Source: a virus. From it: a stretch of 64,000 nucleotides of DNA. The notes beneath the pieces were generated by a model that was not told the origin of the DNA, did no database searches, and saw only the letters and a list, made by a program, of their open reading frames with translations. Every line of letters starts with the position of its first letter. Position 1 is the stretch's first letter. This document shows positions 50,385 through 60,081 of this stretch, piece after piece. The stretch spans positions 1 through 64,000 of the IMG/VR virus record IMGVR_UViG_3300030098_002339. The stretch is one strand, 5' to 3'. A program made the translations under genes and the position numbers.

Positions 50385-52168
50385 TGGCAGATTACAAAGA
50401 ATTAAAAGGAAAACATATTTTAAGTATCGCATCAGACTTGGACAACGCTGCAGGTGAAGGACAAATTTGGTATAATACTACATCTGGAGACTACAAGACG
50501 ATTGTTAAAGCGGCTGGAACTTGGTCAACTAGTAATAGTTTGAACACAGGTAAAGAAAAATCTTTTGGCATAGGAATTCAAACAGCTGCTCTTACTATAA
50601 GTGGAGAAGGTACAGCCACAGTTGAACAATATGATGGTACTTCTTGGTCGGAAATTGCAGATGTTAATACAGCAAGAGAACATGGCGCAGGTTGTGGAAC
50701 TGTAGCCTCAGGTCTTTTTTTCGGTGGACAACCTCCTGTTACAGGAAAAACAGAATCCTGGAATGGAACCTCATGGACAGAAACTGGAGATTTGAATACC
50801 TCTCGAAGAGGAGGAGGTGGATCAGGACCAAGTAGCTCTGCTGCTCTTGCAGCTACAGGTTATGATGGTTCTAATAATGTTACAAATGTTGAAAGTTGGA
50901 ATGGATCAAGCTGGACTGAAGTGGCTGATGTTAATACTGCACGAAGAACAGGAGCAAGTGGAGGAACGAGCAGTACCGCTTCAATGATAGTAGGAGGCGG
51001 AGGACCTGGTAGTGGAACAGCAAATGTCGAAGTATGGGATGGAGCAAGCTGGACTGAAGTAACTGATATTAATACTGCTAGAGAAGAATTTAAAGGTGCT
51101 CCAGAGACTTCTGCAACAAATTTGGTTTTTGGAGGTGCTCATGATCCAGGTCCTACAGCTGCTACAGAATATTATGATGGATCTAGTTGGTCAGAGGTCG
51201 GAGATTTAAATGAAAATAGACAAAGATTATCAGGAACAGGAACAACGATTTTAGCATTGGCTTCTGGAGGAGGAACTCCTCCCTCTCCCCTTGTTACTGT
51301 TGAAGAATGGGATTGGACATCTACCCTTGCTGCAGGTGCATGGGCATCGGGTGGAGCAGCAAATAATCCAAGAGGTAAAGGTGGAGGAGCTGGAATTCAA
51401 ACTGCAGCTGCAGTTTTTGGTGGTGTCGTTAGTGATACCCCTAAATCAAATACAACAGAAGAATATGATGGTTCTTCGTGGACAAATACAGGAAATTTAA
51501 ATACAGGTCGACATGCTGGAGCTGGTTTTGGAGTACAAACAGCAGCTTTTTATTGTGCGGGAGAATCAACAGCTTATGTTGATAATGTTGAATCTTACAA
51601 TGGTTCAACCTGGTCCGAAACAACAGATTTAAGTACAGCTCGTGGAGGTGCAGAAGGTAATGGTACAACAACAGCAGGAATGGTAGTTTGTGGTGCAGTA
51701 AACCCGCCTAATTTTTCAACTCTTAACGAACAATGGAATGGTTCTGCTTGGTCAGAAGATGCAGATACTAATACAGGTAGAAATGAGGGTGGATGTGTAG
51801 GCACATCAACCGCTGCTTTATATTTCGGTGGTTTTACTCCAGATTTAACAGCAAACTCAGAAGAATGGAATGGAACAGCATGGGCAGAAGGAAACAATGT
51901 AAATAGAGTTATTGGACAATCAGGTGATTTTGGCATTCAAACTTCAGCGATTGCTGCTGGAGGAAGTCCAGGAGATGTAGCTAGCACAGAGGAATATGAT
52001 GGTACTTCTTGGGCTGAAGTTGCAAATTTATCTACAGCAAGAAATATACTTATTGGAAATAATAATAGCACTGATTCTACTCTAGGATTAGTTATGGGAG
52101 GAGATCCAGGCGTTACTACTACAGAAGAATGGACACAATCACAAAACATTAAGACAATAGCAGACTAG
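50384..52168 (+). CDS. kelch-like repeat protein, two propellers, copy 2
   Basis: 594 residues from the ATG overlapping the previous stop; an in-frame ATG 15 bases earlier is inside the previous gene. Leader MADYKELKGKHILSIASD, collar GQIWYNTTSGDYK, two repeat runs divided near residue 310 by TSTLAAGAWASGG. Compared with copy 1, the second half lacks a full collar. Confidence 0.75.
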   Translation: MADYKELKGKHILSIASDLDNAAGEGQIWYNTTSGDYKTIVKAAGTWSTSNSLNTGKEKSFGIGIQTAALTISGEGTATVEQYDGTSWSEIADVNTAREHGAGCGTVASGLFFGGQPPVTGKTESWNGTSWTETGDLNTSRRGGGGSGPSSSAALAATGYDGSNNVTNVESWNGSSWTEVADVNTARRTGASGGTSSTASMIVGGGGPGSGTANVEVWDGASWTEVTDINTAREEFKGAPETSATNLVFGGAHDPGPTAATEYYDGSSWSEVGDLNENRQRLSGTGTTILALASGGGTPPSPLVTVEEWDWTSTLAAGAWASGGAANNPRGKGGGAGIQTAAAVFGGVVSDTPKSNTTEEYDGSSWTNTGNLNTGRHAGAGFGVQTAAFYCAGESTAYVDNVESYNGSTWSETTDLSTARGGAEGNGTTTAGMVVCGAVNPPNFSTLNEQWNGSAWSEDADTNTGRNEGGCVGTSTAALYFGGFTPDLTANSEEWNGTAWAEGNNVNRVIGQSGDFGIQTSAIAAGGSPGDVASTEEYDGTSWAEVANLSTARNILIGNNNSTDSTLGLVMGGDPGVTTTEEWTQSQNIKTIAD

Positions 52169-52213
52169 ACAAATGGAATTTAAACAAATATAAAAGGAAA
52201 AAGGAGGAGCAAT

Positions 52214-52507
52214 ATGGCAAATGACATCTTTAATTACTGCGTAGCAACGAACACTGGAAAGGGTTTCATCACACATGATGATAGCCGAAGATTCTGGATT
52301 AGTGGCAATCCTGGTAATGTATGGGTTGCAACAGACTGTGTAGAATCAAGACATTGGATTGCAAGAAACAATGGTGTTTCTAAAACTAAAGAAGAAGCAC
52401 AAGCTATTGTAACAGCAGAAGTTGAAGCAGCACAAGCAGCTTGGGATGCTTTATCTGATGAAGAAAAAGCATTAACATCAAGACCAGGCGACATAACTCT
52501 TCCCTAA
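52214..52507 (+). CDS. small protein among kelch genes, copy 2
   Basis: 97 residues, homologue of the gene at 6033 (core GNPGNVWVATDCVESRHWIA), with perfect aaggagg before the start. Here it lies after the second kelch gene, not the first, so the gene order of the two copies differs. Confidence 0.75.
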   Translation: MANDIFNYCVATNTGKGFITHDDSRRFWISGNPGNVWVATDCVESRHWIARNNGVSKTKEEAQAIVTAEVEAAQAAWDALSDEEKALTSRPGDITLP

Positions 52508-52516
52508 AGGAATTAA

Positions 52517-54343
52517 ATGGCAACGTACCGAGAAATTAAAGGACTCACCGTTCCTTATTTAGATGCTGATTTACCTTCTGCTTCTGCAAGTACGCAAGAA
52601 GGACAGGTTTGGTATAACTCAGCTACAGGAAAGCTACGAGCTTTTATATCCTATAATACATGGGCTACATCTAGTGCTGCAAGTACAGGTCGTGGAGAAT
52701 TAGGTGGTACTGGACCTCAAACTGCTGCTTTTATATGTGGTGGTAGAAGTCCAACTGTAAGAGCACATACCGAACATTATAATGGTAGTGGCTGGTCAGA
52801 AGTTGCTGATCTTAATTCAGCTAGACATGCTTTAGCTGCTTTAGGTACGCAAACAGCAAGTTTAGCTTATGGTGGAGCATTTCCTGGAAGCACTGATTCG
52901 GATATATCGGAAGAGTTTGATGGTTCTTCTTGGTCAGAAGGAGACGATTTAAATACAGCAAGACAAGATTTAGGTGGTACTGGAGCTGGAACACAAACAG
53001 CTGGGTTAATGGCTGCGGGTAATGTTAAAGCAGGAGGTACTACTACCAAACAACTTTGTGAGTCTTACAATGGAACTAGCTGGTCAGAAGAATCTGATTT
53101 AGGAACAGCTAGATATTATACGGGAATTATTGGAGCACAAGATGCTGCTCTTTGTGTATCAGGAGGTCCTGCACCTGCACCAGATGTAACTGTTAATGTA
53201 GAATCTTGGAATGGTTCATCATGGACAGAAACTACAAATGTAAATACAGGAAAAGCTCAAGGAGCTTCTTTTGGAACACAAACTCATGCAATTAATGCAG
53301 GTGGTGATAATCCAGGTCCTTCTGAACTTAATGCAGAAGAATGGGATGGCACTTCTTGGACAGAAACGACTAACATATCCTCAGAAAAAAAATACCATAC
53401 AGCTGGAGGAAGTGGAACAGCAGGAGCTCATTTAGCTGGTTACGATATGAGTAATTATGTAGGTACAACAGAAGAATGGAACAAATCAATTTTAACCTAT
53501 ACCCCTGCAGCATGGGCAAGTGGTGGAAATTATGGACAATCTTTAAAAGGAGTTGGTGGAGCAGGAACTCAAACTGCTGGACTTGGATTTGGAGGTCAAC
53601 CTCCCACTAAAGCTGAAACTTATGAATACGATGGTACGGCTTGGACAGAAACAAATGATTTAAATACAGCAAGATATAATACACAAGGAACTGGAACTCA
53701 AACTGCAGGATTAGCAGCTGGAGGATATGATGCTCCAAATCGTAAAGACGAAGTAGAAGAATATAATGGTTCTACTTGGAGTGAACAAAATGATATACCT
53801 GCTGCTACATATAATGCGGGTATGGCTGGAACTCAAACTTCAGCTCTTTTCTTTGCAGGTAATAGTCCAGCTGGAGGAAGTACTGCTGAAACTTATGAAT
53901 ATGACGGCACAAATTGGACTGATGGTGGAGATTTAAGTACAGCTAAAAATGCTAACACAGGATGTGGAACACAAACAGCAGGATTATCAATGTTTGGAGA
54001 ACCTGGTGTATCTAGTGAAGAATATAATGGAACAGCTTGGACAGCTGGAGGAAATGGGAATATTGAACGATATGGTTTAGCTGGATGGGGAATCCAAACG
54101 GCAGCTGGAGTAGCTGGTGGTTATGGACCTGGATACTCAAGTCTTTCTGAACTTTATGATGGGACCTCTTGGTCAACAAATGCCTCTTTAAGTACAGCAA
54201 GAAGTGCGATAGGAACAGCAAGAAATTCAACACAAGAAGCTGGATTAGTATTTGGAGGATCAAGACCAGCTAATAGTGATGCAACAGAAGAATTTACAGG
54301 TGTAACAACAGCCGCAGAAGCTGCTGATATTGACTTTGACTAA
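52517..54343 (+). CDS. kelch-like repeat protein, third kelch gene, copy 2
   Basis: 608 residues. Leader MATYREIKGLTVPYLDADLP, collar GQVWYNSATGKLRAF and two runs of repeats (YNGTSWSEESDLGTAR, EYDGTAWTETNDLNTAR). Divider around residue 330 (AAWASGGNYGQ). Same adhesin inference. Confidence 0.75.
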   Translation: MATYREIKGLTVPYLDADLPSASASTQEGQVWYNSATGKLRAFISYNTWATSSAASTGRGELGGTGPQTAAFICGGRSPTVRAHTEHYNGSGWSEVADLNSARHALAALGTQTASLAYGGAFPGSTDSDISEEFDGSSWSEGDDLNTARQDLGGTGAGTQTAGLMAAGNVKAGGTTTKQLCESYNGTSWSEESDLGTARYYTGIIGAQDAALCVSGGPAPAPDVTVNVESWNGSSWTETTNVNTGKAQGASFGTQTHAINAGGDNPGPSELNAEEWDGTSWTETTNISSEKKYHTAGGSGTAGAHLAGYDMSNYVGTTEEWNKSILTYTPAAWASGGNYGQSLKGVGGAGTQTAGLGFGGQPPTKAETYEYDGTAWTETNDLNTARYNTQGTGTQTAGLAAGGYDAPNRKDEVEEYNGSTWSEQNDIPAATYNAGMAGTQTSALFFAGNSPAGGSTAETYEYDGTNWTDGGDLSTAKNANTGCGTQTAGLSMFGEPGVSSEEYNGTAWTAGGNGNIERYGLAGWGIQTAAGVAGGYGPGYSSLSELYDGTSWSTNASLSTARSAIGTARNSTQEAGLVFGGSRPANSDATEEFTGVTTAAEAADIDFD

Positions 54344-54372
54344 TATTTAAAAAAAGAGTATAAAACCTCTAT

Positions 54373-55059
54373 ATGAAAGAGAAAAGAAACATACACGAAC
54401 TTATTGTAAAAGAAGAACCTCATCTTCATGAAATATTAGATCCTGCACAAGTTGCTAAATTTAAAGAATTAACAAACGAACTTAGAGATACCTGGACAAA
54501 GAAACAAATGTTCAGAACAAAAACAGAGATGGAATTTTCTGTTTTAAATGATGCTAAATATCCAACCAATGCTGCTAAGTATTGGCAATGTGTGAGAGAA
54601 CAAAATACTCACATGGAAAACTTAATGCATTTATCCTTTGATGCTCGTAAAAATGATATTGAAATAAAACAAAAATTAAAAGAACTAGAAGAAGAAAAAG
54701 ACGAATTAAAAAAAGAACTCATACAAGTAGAAATAGATGAAAAAACTTATAGTAAAGCTAGTATGCAACTTGTTGCAGCTCATCGTATGAGAGAAGTTAC
54801 TGAATGGTCTAACTTTAAAAAGATTTATAATGATGGTACTTTTGATGATAAGAATGTAGATACACACCAACTATTATCATACAAAAAGATCATGAAGAAT
54901 AGAAAGAATACATTAACTCCTGGATCTTCACAACCTGAAGTCTTTAATGTATTAGGTCAATTGCAAACAATTGAACGGGTGGAAGAAGAACGAAAAGCCC
55001 TTGGACACGAAAAGAAAAAGGCTATAAGTGAAACACCTAAATACGGAAAACAAGGCTAA
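54373..55059 (+). CDS. coiled-coil protein, tail module, copy 2
   Basis: 228 residues, closely matching the gene at 10034 in the TKKQMFRTKTEM and TPGSSQPEVFNVLGQL regions, with a similar central coiled coil. It now overlaps the sulfotransferase gene by 32 bases instead of the oxygenase. Confidence 0.75.
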   Translation: MKEKRNIHELIVKEEPHLHEILDPAQVAKFKELTNELRDTWTKKQMFRTKTEMEFSVLNDAKYPTNAAKYWQCVREQNTHMENLMHLSFDARKNDIEIKQKLKELEEEKDELKKELIQVEIDEKTYSKASMQLVAAHRMREVTEWSNFKKIYNDGTFDDKNVDTHQLLSYKKIMKNRKNTLTPGSSQPEVFNVLGQLQTIERVEEERKALGHEKKKAISETPKYGKQG

Positions 55060-55822
55060 ACAAATCTACTTTCTTTGTGCGATGCCAAGATCAGGGAATA
55101 CCTTATTTGCATCACTCATGAATCAAAATCCAGAGATTGCTGTTACCGCCAATAGTATCACCTTGGAAATTATGAAAGATTTATTTCTTCTTAAAAAAAT
55201 AGATGCCTTTCAAAATTTTCCTGATGAACAATCTTTAGATAATGTTATGGATGAAGTTTATAATCTTTATTATAAACATTGGAATTATAAAGTTATTATT
55301 GATCGAGGACCTGTTTGTACATCTAGCAATCTAAAGATCATGCAAAAACATTTTAAACAACCTATACGATGTATTGTATTAGTTAGAGATTTATTAGATG
55401 TTTTAGCTTCTTATATTAAATGGTTTGAAACTGAGCCAACTGCTTTTTTAAATCAATTAAAAACAATAGATGAAAAATTAAGTCGACTTATGCACAAGTA
55501 TGGAGCAATAGCAAAAGGACTTTTATCTATTCAGTATTTACTTCAGCATCCTGAGATGGCTGTGTTTATTAAGTATGATGATTTAGTTGTTAATCCAGAA
55601 CAAGAATTAAGAAAAGTCTACACTTTTTTAAATCTCCCCTATTTTCCGCATAAGTTTATTGATCTAGATCAAATTACCGTGAATGGTTTACAATATAATG
55701 ATAGTATTACAGGTAAAAATATGCACACCATTAGAACACAAAATGTTCACAAGGTTGATAATCCATATAAGAATATGATACCAGAGAGATTTATTAAGGA
55801 ATATGGACACATCCGATTTTAA
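55028..55822 (+). CDS. P-loop sulfotransferase, only in copy 2
   Basis: 264 residues. 5'-phosphosulfate loop PRSGNT at 20-25 (YFLCAMPRSGNTLFASL) and 3'-phosphate motif RDLLDVLASY at 120-129, with a matching KYDDLVVNPEQELRKVY region, mark a PAPS-dependent sulfotransferase. Would transfer sulfate to a carbohydrate, peptide or small molecule. It replaces nothing in copy 1: the neighbours simply abut there. Gain in one lineage or loss in the other cannot be decided. Confidence 0.8.
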   Translation: MKHLNTENKAKQIYFLCAMPRSGNTLFASLMNQNPEIAVTANSITLEIMKDLFLLKKIDAFQNFPDEQSLDNVMDEVYNLYYKHWNYKVIIDRGPVCTSSNLKIMQKHFKQPIRCIVLVRDLLDVLASYIKWFETEPTAFLNQLKTIDEKLSRLMHKYGAIAKGLLSIQYLLQHPEMAVFIKYDDLVVNPEQELRKVYTFLNLPYFPHKFIDLDQITVNGLQYNDSITGKNMHTIRTQNVHKVDNPYKNMIPERFIKEYGHIRF

Positions 55823-56462
55823 ATTTATCTGGTTAGGGCAAACTATTTTAAGATATAAAGTTCCTTTAGATGTTTTTAATACTCTTAATGGAATTTACGA
55901 AACTAATTTTGTTAATCTTCCTGATGCTCATAAACAACTTGTGGGGAAAATAAGAAAAGAAAATTCTTTGTTTTTTGGTGGTGCTCCCAATAATAAAATG
56001 CACCGACATAATTTACTTCCTCCTTATGTTTTAAATTGGTTTGAAAGTAAATTTAGACATTATTTAGATTTTAATAAAATACATCCTTATACACTTCATA
56101 TGAACTCTATATGGATTAATGAGATGAAAGCAGGAGAATACAATCCTATTCATATTCATCAAGGCACGATTTATACAGGACTTTCATCAGTCATGATGCT
56201 TAAACTTCCTAAAGATATGGGTCCTGAATATGCAAGACCTGATACTCCTTTAAATGGTAAGTTACAAATCGTAGGTGCAGCTAATGGTCAATTTGTAAAA
56301 TCTGACTATTCACCTATTGCAGAAGAAAGAGATTTTTATATTTTTCCTTATGACATGAGGCATTGTGTTTATCCTCATACCAATCCTAATGCCATAAGAC
56401 GCACACTTGCAGCCAACATGGATGTAGAGTATAACCCTGTTAGTACAAGGACAGCAGGATGA
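55803..56462 (+). CDS. Fe(II)/2OG oxygenase-like protein 1, copy 2
   Basis: 219 residues, homologue of 10702-11361 with YNPIHIHQG and DMRHCVYPH preserved and the C-terminal Arg pair present. Begins inside the sulfotransferase gene (20-base overlap). Confidence 0.65.
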   Translation: MDTSDFKFIWLGQTILRYKVPLDVFNTLNGIYETNFVNLPDAHKQLVGKIRKENSLFFGGAPNNKMHRHNLLPPYVLNWFESKFRHYLDFNKIHPYTLHMNSIWINEMKAGEYNPIHIHQGTIYTGLSSVMMLKLPKDMGPEYARPDTPLNGKLQIVGAANGQFVKSDYSPIAEERDFYIFPYDMRHCVYPHTNPNAIRRTLAANMDVEYNPVSTRTAG

Positions 56463-57043
56463 TACCTACAGAACCTACTTGGAGAAGTTATATAGCTGAA
56501 ACAACTCAGCCTATCTTTTCACCTAAACAATGCCAGATGGTTATTGATAAGGGCATGAGTTTAAAAAAAGAAACAGCTGCAGTAGGTATGGGTAATCCCA
56601 AAGGAAGTGGTATTGATCCTGACAAAAGAATTACAACAATTAGTTGGATTCCTTTTAAAGAAATGCCAGAGATGTATCGTGATATTGAAAAGACTATGCT
56701 TCAAGCAAACAATAATCACTTTGGTTTTGAAGGAATGCGATTAACTGAACCTGGACAATTTACACATTATCTTACAGGTGGATTTTATGAATGGCATATG
56801 GATAATGATGTAGTAGGAAAACATCAGCCTCCTGTTCGTAAAATCTCAATGACACTTCTGTTATCTGATCCTTCTACCTTTGAAGGTGGTGAATTAGAGT
56901 TTATGAGTAAAGGTAAGACTGCAAAGTTAAAACAAGGTCAAGCTATTTTCTTTGCGAGTTGGTTACAGCACCGAGTTAAACCCGTTACTAGAGGTGAGAG
57001 AAAATCTTTAGTCATGTGGTTTGGAGGTCCTTCCTTTAAATGA
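56459..57043 (+). CDS. PKHD-type hydroxylase-like protein, copy 2
   Basis: 194 residues, same triad as copy 1 (EWHMDNDVVG, QHRVKPV, RKSLVMW). Only this oxygenase of the set has a complete textbook HxD...H...R arrangement in both copies, which suggests activity is under selection. Confidence 0.8.
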   Translation: MIPTEPTWRSYIAETTQPIFSPKQCQMVIDKGMSLKKETAAVGMGNPKGSGIDPDKRITTISWIPFKEMPEMYRDIEKTMLQANNNHFGFEGMRLTEPGQFTHYLTGGFYEWHMDNDVVGKHQPPVRKISMTLLLSDPSTFEGGELEFMSKGKTAKLKQGQAIFFASWLQHRVKPVTRGERKSLVMWFGGPSFK

Positions 57044-57621
57044 TTACTGAGCATCATTTTCCAACAATCATTTATATTAAAGATCTACCGAATGCTCTTC
57101 AGTTGAATCAATATTTAGAACAAAAGATTATTCAATGGAGCCAACAGGATAAAGGCGAACAAAAAACTAATGCAGGTGGATGGCATAGTAAAACGGATAT
57201 GAATAAAAAAGAAGAATACAATCCGTTAACAAAAGAACTCTTTAATATGCAAGATGAGATTTATCAAAAAGAGCATTTGTCTTTAAAACCTGTACTTGGA
57301 AATATGTGGGCAAATATTAATTATCCAAAATGTTTTAATAGACCTCATATTCATCCTAACTCATTATTCTCAGGTGTTTATTTTATTAAGACTCCTCAAA
57401 AATCTGGTAATTTGATGGTATACGATCCAAGACCAGGAGTTCAAATGGCAATGCCTAGTCGTAAAAAGGGAGATCTTCCTCCTGCATCGTGGAGAGAAGT
57501 ACATTACGAACCTGTTGCAGGAAGATGTATTATGTTTCCTTCTTGGTTATGGCATGAAGTAAAACCTAATGAAAGTAATGATATAAGAATATCTGTATCG
57601 TTTAATTTTTTACAACGATGA
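57040..57621 (+). CDS. 2OG-Fe(II) oxygenase-like protein (TIGR02466 type), copy 2
   Basis: 193 residues, DPRPG and HIHPNS motifs as in 11939-12553 and WLWHEV for the second His. Shorter linker near residue 40. Same inference. Confidence 0.75.
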   Translation: MITEHHFPTIIYIKDLPNALQLNQYLEQKIIQWSQQDKGEQKTNAGGWHSKTDMNKKEEYNPLTKELFNMQDEIYQKEHLSLKPVLGNMWANINYPKCFNRPHIHPNSLFSGVYFIKTPQKSGNLMVYDPRPGVQMAMPSRKKGDLPPASWREVHYEPVAGRCIMFPSWLWHEVKPNESNDIRISVSFNFLQR

Positions 57622-58262
57622 GTTTCAAAGAAAAGAAATATGAAGTTATTCCCAATGCTATTTCTTACGAACTCGCTAATTTTGCTTTTAATTACTTTTT
57701 ACTTAAAAGAGATGCTGTAAACTGGATGTATCAGAATAATTACATATCAGAATTTACACCAGGATTTGGTACTTGGAAAGATAAACAAATTCCTAATACC
57801 TATTCCTGTTATGGTGATTTTTTCATGGAAACTTTAATGATGAAAGTATTACCTATTATGCAAAAGTTTACAGGTTTAAATGTTATACCAACGTATACTT
57901 ATACTAGAGCATATAAAAAGGGAGATATTTTAAAAAGGCATAAGGATAGACCTAGCTGTGAAATATCCACAACCTTACATTTAGGTGGAGAACCTTGGTC
58001 TATTTATATAGATCCTACGGGATCTAATAACGTGATTGATGAATATAAAAATATTCATAAACCTAATGCTCCTAAAGGAGTACCCGTTGATCTTAACGTA
58101 GGAGATATGTTAATATATAGCGGATGTGATTTAGAACATTGGAGAGAACCTTTTGAAGGTAATGTCTGTGTTCAAACATTTCTTCATTATAATAATGCAG
58201 ATGGAAAATTTGCTTATAATAATAAATTTGATAAACGACCAATGTTAGGAATACCAAAATGA
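57618..58262 (+). CDS. 2OG-Fe(II) oxygenase-like protein 4, copy 2
   Basis: 214 residues, same length and motif set (KRHKDRPSCEIS, LEHWREPF) as 12550-13194. Overlaps the preceding gene by four bases. Confidence 0.7.
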   Translation: MSFKEKKYEVIPNAISYELANFAFNYFLLKRDAVNWMYQNNYISEFTPGFGTWKDKQIPNTYSCYGDFFMETLMMKVLPIMQKFTGLNVIPTYTYTRAYKKGDILKRHKDRPSCEISTTLHLGGEPWSIYIDPTGSNNVIDEYKNIHKPNAPKGVPVDLNVGDMLIYSGCDLEHWREPFEGNVCVQTFLHYNNADGKFAYNNKFDKRPMLGIPK

Positions 58263-58489
58263 AACAATTACTATTAGCACTACAAAGACAATACGAAGCT
58301 AAAATATTAGAAGCAGATTATCAGATTAAGCATTATAGTTCTCATAATTTAGCTGTTAATGCTCATTCAGATATTATAAATGAACTTGATAAATGGGTAG
58401 ATCGTAAAGCCTTTTATGAAGGTAAGTTAAAACAAGTTATAACTTATATGCCTAAAGAAGATAAGAAAGATAAAAAGGATGGCAAATAA
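58259..58489 (+). CDS. small helical protein, copy 2
   Basis: 76 residues, homologue of 13191-13418 with matching LYESK/QYEAK and ADYQIKHYS stretches. Not recognised. Confidence 0.65.
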   Translation: MKQLLLALQRQYEAKILEADYQIKHYSSHNLAVNAHSDIINELDKWVDRKAFYEGKLKQVITYMPKEDKKDKKDGK

Positions 58490-58805
58490 TTATAAATTCA
58501 CTGGTGTAGCATTAGCTACAACTTCTGAAACAACTTTATTAACAGCAGCAGCTGATACTACAGTTGTTATAAGATCTATTAGAGTTACTAATAATACTTC
58601 TAATACACCGACTATCTCATTAGATTTATCTGATGATTCAGCAAGTACTGAGTATACAATATTAAAAACTCAAACACTTGCAGCTAATACAGGTGTAGAA
58701 TTATTATCAGTACCTTTAGTCCTAGAAGAATCTGATGCACTAAAAGCAACAATGAGTTCAACAGATTCAACACATATAGGAATAAGTTACTTAGTAATTT
58801 CGTGA
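58479..58805 (+). CDS. small beta-rich virion-type protein, copy 2
   Basis: 108 residues, near-identical to 13408-13734. Among the most conserved genes of the block. Confidence 0.65.
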   Translation: MANNYKFTGVALATTSETTLLTAAADTTVVIRSIRVTNNTSNTPTISLDLSDDSASTEYTILKTQTLAANTGVELLSVPLVLEESDALKATMSSTDSTHIGISYLVIS

Positions 58806-59236
58806 TCCAATTAATTAACATACCAACCAAAAGTGTTGATGAGGCTTGGGGGGTAGTTAGAACCGATATAGCCAATGCTTTAACACGTTCTAACGGATAT
58901 GCTTTATCAGAGCATATTAAGAAATGGATTATAGAAGAAAAGATGCAGCTCTGGATTCTTTGGGATCAAGAAGCTGACAAAGAAAAGTATTACGGAGTTG
59001 TTGTAACTGAAGTAATACAACGACCATTACAACGATGCCTGAATATTAAAATAATGACAGGAAGACATCGTGAGAAATGGCAACATTTAATCAAACATAT
59101 AGAAGACTTTGCTTGGCAACAAAATTGCGATTTACTCGAATTAGTTGCTAGACCTGGGTGGAAGAAAATTCTGAAACCCTTTGGTTATAAAGAAAGTCAT
59201 GTATTGTTAGAAAAGAAAAAAAAGGAGAATAAATAA
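58802..59236 (+). CDS. GNAT-like protein, copy 2
   Basis: 144 residues, homologue of 13731-14162; contains the 86-base stretch (59093-59178) identical in both copies. Confidence 0.55.
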   Translation: MIQLINIPTKSVDEAWGVVRTDIANALTRSNGYALSEHIKKWIIEEKMQLWILWDQEADKEKYYGVVVTEVIQRPLQRCLNIKIMTGRHREKWQHLIKHIEDFAWQQNCDLLELVARPGWKKILKPFGYKESHVLLEKKKKENK

Positions 59237-59237
59237 T

Positions 59238-59972
59238 ATGTCAATCGGAGGCGGAGGAAGTGGCGGTGGAACACAAACTACTGTAGCTTCTACACAACCA
59301 TATGGTCCAGCGGAACCTGCTTTAGGGCAGATTCTGTCTGAAGCACAAACTATATATGGGCAAGGTCCAGCAGCAGCTGGATATGTTGCTCCTACAACTC
59401 AAACCCTAGAAGGTATAGCAGCTCAAGAACAAATAGCTAATGCTGCTAATCAGCAAATATTAGGTACTATTCAAGGTCAGTATACGAATCCTTTTTTATC
59501 TCCTTTGATCGCACAATCTGCTCAAGATGTGTATTCTAATGTAGCTGGACAATTTTCTGGTATGGGTAGAACACCAACAAGTCCAATGGCACAACAGGCT
59601 GTTATAGGTCAAGTTGCACAAAAAGCATTACCTTATGCATTTGGTCAATTAGAACGAGAACGAGCAAGACAACTTCAAACAGCTCAAAGAGTACCAAGTT
59701 TAACTGCTGTTGGCGGACAATTAGAAGATATACAAAGACAACAACAAATGGCTCCAAGTGATGCGTTAGCTCAATATTATAATGTTGCAGCTCCCATTGC
59801 TTTTGGGCTACCAACACAAAACGTACAAAATCAACTACCAGACGCTAACCCAATAACTATGGCTGCAGGCGGAGCAATGACAGGAGCAGCTTTAGGATCT
59901 ATGTTTCCTATGGGAGGAGGCATGGGTGCACTTATTGGTGGCGGTATGGGATTATTAGGAGGATTATTATAA
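59238..59972 (+). CDS. internal virion protein, Gly/Ala-rich, copy 2
   Basis: 244 residues, homologue of 14164-14922; the FSGMGRTPTSPMAQQAVIGQ segment is unchanged and the C-terminal glycine zipper shorter and altered (GGGMGALIGGGMGLLGGLL). Confidence 0.65.
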   Translation: MSIGGGGSGGGTQTTVASTQPYGPAEPALGQILSEAQTIYGQGPAAAGYVAPTTQTLEGIAAQEQIANAANQQILGTIQGQYTNPFLSPLIAQSAQDVYSNVAGQFSGMGRTPTSPMAQQAVIGQVAQKALPYAFGQLERERARQLQTAQRVPSLTAVGGQLEDIQRQQQMAPSDALAQYYNVAAPIAFGLPTQNVQNQLPDANPITMAAGGAMTGAALGSMFPMGGGMGALIGGGMGLLGGLL

Positions 59973-60070
59973 TGGATAAATTTTTAGACACAATAGAACA
60001 TTACTGGACTAATCACAAAAAAGCTGTGATTATAGTTGCAGTAATAATCGTATTAGCAATCATAGCGTAA
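59972..60070 (+). CDS. 32-residue membrane peptide, copy 2
   Basis: MDKFLDTIEHYWTNHKKAVI, then aliphatic residues to the end (VAVIIVLAIIA). Same length and overlap as the copy at 14922. Confidence 0.65.
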   Translation: MDKFLDTIEHYWTNHKKAVIIVAVIIVLAIIA

Positions 60071-60081
60071 GGAGAATATAA

